DNA of 64,000 nt from Blastomyces gilchristii SLH14081 (lineage: Eukaryota; Ascomycota; Eurotiomycetes; Onygenales; Ajellomycetaceae): contig NW_003101676.1 of assembly GCF_000003855.2 (NCBI RefSeq), forward strand, positions 2,800,796-2,864,795. The letters run 5' to 3'. Position numbers and translations under genes: made by a program. Positions 60,331 through 64,000 of this stretch are shown piece after piece; position 1 is the first letter of the stretch; each line of letters starts with the position of its first letter. The notes under the pieces were generated by a model. That model made no database searches and was not told the origin of the DNA. It was given only the letters and a program-made list of their open reading frames with translations.

Positions 60331-60831
60331 TCAAGGGCTGCAAGCTGCTCTTATAACAATGTCATGCATGTCTCTGATTCCTCTACTGCTCTGCATACAA
60401 TATTAATGTCATTTATCACAAGATTGACTGGAATGTCAATATAGAAATGCGTACGCGTACGCGTAGAAAAATTGGAGAAGAGTGCAGAATTCACAGAATC
60501 AGAAGTCAGAGCAGAAGAGGCAGAAGAAATGAAAGAAGAAGAAGACACAGAACTGAATAAATGATGATGAGAGTCACTCAGAGCTGAACACTTACAACTC
60601 AGTGTATGCACAACCTTCCCTGCAGAGAAGGAAGAGAAAGTGATGAAAGAAGCTTAAGAGTGAAAGAGAATAGTCTCAGCAGTATTATCATCTTTAATTA
60701 AAATGATCTCTGGCACTGAAGCAACTAAGAACTATTATTAGTATATAAAAACTGCAAAAGCAGAGGTAACAATTACTGAATAAACATCTGCTAGTCTTAG
60801 AATTGTACACACAATTACAACTAGACTGGCC

Positions 60832-63085
60832 GGCAGAACCATGAATTTCACATTTGGTCTCATTTGGTCTGGTCTCATACATTTCTTGGCGTGAGTCTCA
60901 TCAGGATCAAGTCTCAAAAAAATCTGAAAATGAATCATTTCTGAGAGAAATGGTGTGAAAAATGACCAGATTTAATTCAAGAACAGCGAAATGAGAGTAA
61001 TTTCTCAGAATAAACTGTGAAAGATAATCATTCTTTCAAAATCAAAATGAGACTGAGACTGAAGATTACAATCAGTCTCATTCAGTTCATTCAGTGATTA
61101 CTTATATAATCAGAATTTGATAACAATTATTGATAACACTCATGAAACAACTAAATATATTCTTGTGTAAGTTTATTCTTCACTTTCTTATGAAAACTAC
61201 ACTTCTCTGATATACTGTGATCAGAGATATTAAACTGTCTGATAATTTCATGTTTTATAATCATGAGTCTCTTAATTGTTTCTTCTTATAATTGTTCTCA
61301 GTGATAGTGATAAATATCTTGACTTGAGTTAAACTTTTACTTCATTCTCATCTCTGTCAATGAAATTGTCAGAATATCATATATCATCAGTGCAACAGTT
61401 GAATATATACTCTCAACAATTTTTCATAACTCTAGAATTGATTTAATGCATAAATTCATTGAATCATCTTGAAGATAGCAGTTAAATTCAGTTTTACAAG
61501 CATGTAGTTTTGCCTGATTTTCAGTTGCAATTAATGTATACAAGTTCTGTTTCAAAGTTAGTATTATAGTTCTATATAATATGAAGTATTATCAAAGATT
61601 GTTACTTACTAGAGAATTATATTTCACTGTCTTCACATCTCAAATATCTACTTATTCAAATCTCTGATAGTTAACATTGTAGTAGTCTCAGACTAATTTA
61701 ATATATAAGTCTCATTTCTTCTCTGTTCAATCTTAAGAAGTGTAGATATTAACTTAATAGAAGAGATCTAGTAGAGCTGCTACAGTATAGTACTCTGTAA
61801 AAGATTGTTCAGTTTTACTGTAGTAATATATCAGTTTATTTCTTACAGTAATAATAGTCTGTGCTATAACATTATCTCAGACTGAATTTCTTTTTAAGTG
61901 ATTCAACTGCTTCTTAAGATAAGTAAATAAACTGTTATACACTTATCAGACTGACTGCAGCATTGATGTACAAGTGATTAAGACTGTTTTTATTATCTTA
62001 TAAAACTGAAACAGTAAATTAATCACATATTTCAACTGAGTTCACTTCATATCAGAAAGTTTCAATATCTGAATCTTTTTCTGATCAGAGTGTTGCATTC
62101 AATGATCAATCATCTGATATAATTAAAGAGTCTGAATAGTTATCTTATATATTGAACTTTACTGTGTTCTAACATTCTGTATCATATTCAGTGATGTGAC
62201 TGATTTATTTATTTATTAAATATAATGAAATCATTGTTATTATTTAGAGAAGATACAAATTGTATTAGCAATGTTTCAAATCTGTGATATTTAAATTATT
62301 AGTCAATCTATTTAAAATTAACAGTAGTATTATCAAAAAGCATTACTAAAAAGTAATATTAAAAAGTGTTATTAAAAAACATTATCTTTTGCAAAGTGAA
62401 TGTAAAAGTTACTTAAGTAATCACTTTCATCTCATTCTTATCTCAAGAATCAGTCATCTCATTATTCTTCATCTCAATATTAAGATTCTTTATCAGTATT
62501 TGCATCACAAGTTAAATCACATGAGTAATACAGAGAATATGACCTTGTTTATTATTTCAGAAATGCAAAGTTAATTTTTACTCTAAGCTCTTCACTATAG
62601 TATAGTTATTCACAGCATTATCAGTTGTAATTGTAAGAAGACTGAGACTAATATCTTAATAGTCATTTTTAATCACAGTCATTAATATCTCTGTTATATA
62701 ATTCTCAGTATGACTACTGATCAATGATTCAAATTCAATTAATGTCTCTTAATAAGTTCAGTTCTTATCAATATAATAACATATAACTCTTACAAATGTA
62801 AGATTATTTATACTAGTTTATACATTCACTGTGAGAGACACTCTTCAATGATTCTTCAACTCTGATTCTAGATATTGTATATTAACTTTGTAGTATGTCT
62901 CAAGATTAAACTGAAGACAGAATCAATGTAAAATATGAAGATTTGAATTAAGTATTTGAAGAAGTGTTCAGAATTCGGGGTTTTCAATTGATTGAAGAGA
63001 AAGATTCAGAGATATACATATACAAAGTAATTATTCATAGAAGTTATCAGATGAGAGTTGTGAAATCAGAGTACTGATATATGAT
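60832..63085 (-). mobile_element. H2: hAT transposon with MITE-like terminus
   Basis: The left end at 60,832 is TAGACTGGCCGG, and the first about 95 bp match the 5' end of the MITEs (CATGAATTTCACATTTGGTC, ATACATTTCTTGGCGTGAG). The rest, minus strand, is the hAT transposase remnant homologous to H1. The right terminus was not found before the window end; homology with H1 stops at about 63,085 only because H1 is cut there by the A1 LTR. Confidence 0.75.
61240..62960 (-). pseudogene. H2 hAT transposase remnant
   Basis: The minus-strand frame gives ITTDNAVNNYTIVKSLE near 62,615 and ILCITHVI near 62,510, matching the hAT core. The C-terminal dimerisation block lies near 61,250-61,450 (FNSS, DIYHYH-like and IIKTLMII-like). 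Stops and frame breaks are numerous. It is less decayed than H1, so it is the better source for a consensus. Confidence 0.75.
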
Positions 63086-64000
63086 TATTTTCACATGATT
63101 TTCTTCAAATTAGAAAGTTAGTGTTATCAAAAATTATTATCTGATAGAGTAACTTATCAGCTCAGTAGTAATTTTCTAATTATTTTTCTTTTATTGTCTG
63201 CATTCTGATAACTTCAGATGTCAGGAAATTTCTTCAGAGTTATGATCAGTTTATAATGAATATTTCTGAATGAAGTTATAGTGATTATAGTAGAGAGATA
63301 ACTCTTCAGTAATCTATAATACAATCTGTTGATAATTATTTCATAGTTTATCTCACTGTTTGTGTTGAGTTTTCTATAAATTTCATGGCCTGAAATCAGA
63401 TATAAAGAATGAAGTGATTATTCATTATAATTGAAAGAGAGTATTCTGTATTGAATTGTAAATAACATAGACTTTGTAATTCACAGTGATTTCTTAAAGA
63501 GTTTGTAGATCTTTAATAGAAGTAAAAGAAGTGAAAGAAGTAAATTCAGAAGATATGATAATGATTTAAGAAAGATGATAATTTATTTTCAATAACTGAT
63601 CACTGATGTGTGTAAGAAGAATTAATATAAGAGAAAATAATCTTGTTTCTTAGCTTAGTTATAATTTTAGTACTAACTCAGATTGAATATCATCAATGTA
63701 TAAAAGTAAATAAACAATCTTGATTAATCTCTGTCATATTTCTTGAAATATATTAATATTATAAAAGAGAGTGTTATCAAATTATATTATCAGATAATAT
63801 CATTAAAAATATATTAATATTGTGAATATCAATGTTGAAAAAATGTTGATACTTATACATTATAGTGATTTATGAATCATGATAGTTAAATATATATATA
63901 TATATATATCTTATTCCTGACTTGATTACAACTTGTACAATAATTTTTAAAAACTCAAAATTAATTTCAATTATTAATAATTATGAACTTATAACTAACT
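63086..64000. other. AT-rich tail of the window, no gene
   Basis: No coding region, no terminal repeat of the hAT family and no match to other parts of the window noticed. It may contain the remaining 5' part of H2. A TA run lies at about 63,891-63,909. Confidence 0.5.

Larger units (their letters stand above)
53893..60831 (+). mobile_element. C: Ty3/Gypsy element, gag to integrase, LTRs not resolved
   Basis: Plus-strand Gypsy with gag (about 54,150-56,040, interrupted by SINE S4), protease (about 56,050-56,700), RT (about 56,900-57,560), RNase H (about 57,600-58,150), integrase (about 58,250-59,300) and a coding-like extension to about 60,330. It begins at a short CpG-rich tract (53,893-53,975, with GCGGCCGC) and ends against the hAT terminus at 60,832. 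I found no convincing LTR pair, so the ends are approximate. Confidence 0.72.

Noticed and set aside
12135..64000. Mitochondrial DNA insertion suggested by low GC and TGA codons
   Set aside because: The content is nuclear-type LTR, LINE, SINE, hAT and Harbinger elements with TSDs; no mitochondrial gene is seen.

Overview
The window looks like nuclear DNA of a filamentous ascomycete (Pezizomycotina; the proteins look Eurotiomycete-like, but I cannot place it further). It has two sharply different compartments. Positions 1 to about 12,130 have ordinary base composition, short GT-AG introns of about 60-90 bp and four well-conserved genes. From about 12,135 to the end, the DNA is an AT-rich block with no recognisable host gene, built from nested and mutated transposable elements.

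Gene compartment. CCT5 (chaperonin CCT epsilon, minus strand, 11 exons, 548 aa) and an HP1-type protein (plus strand, 7 exons, 219 aa) diverge from a 470-bp spacer. The telomere protein Rap1 (minus, 5 exons, 605 aa) and the DHHC palmitoyltransferase Swf1 (plus, 3 exons, 413 aa) diverge from a 342-bp spacer. All four gene models were spliced by hand and every exon sum closes in frame. The first 3.5 kb holds no gene I can support.

Transposon compartment. Family A is a Ty3/Gypsy chromovirus: A1 is 5'-truncated at 12,135-24,347 and A2 is minus-strand at 34,066-51,126. Family B is Ty3/Gypsy, minus strand: B1 at 27,496-33,638 with a 5-bp TSD, and B2 at 34,878-44,441, which sits inside A2. Elements C and D are further Gypsy remnants at 51,127-60,831. 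A Tad-like LINE with a 14-bp TSD (16,215-23,871) lies inside the A1 LTR. A tRNA-derived SINE family (three full copies with TSDs, two fragments) shares its 3' tail with the LINE. Two inverted copies of an hAT transposase gene (24,348-26,198 and 60,832 to at least 63,085) appear to be the autonomous partner of a 506-bp hAT MITE present in three full copies with perfect 8-bp TSDs. A two-gene PIF/Harbinger element (36,828-40,307, TSD TTA) sits inside B2. The insertion order can be read directly from TSDs and from empty sites in paralogous copies.

The most unusual signal is mutational. Differences between paired LTRs and between MITE copies are almost all C-to-T / G-to-A transitions, concentrated at CpG and CpC (GpG), with CpA clearly the minority. 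This turns Trp TGG codons mainly into TGA and destroys conserved Gly and Pro residues in reverse transcriptases. It resembles repeat-induced point mutation (RIP) but with a context unlike the CpA-dominated Neurospora process. The GC-rich 5' end of the LINE is spared, as would be expected if the process depends on sequence repetition. An 840-bp run of N (16,911-17,750) interrupts the LINE.
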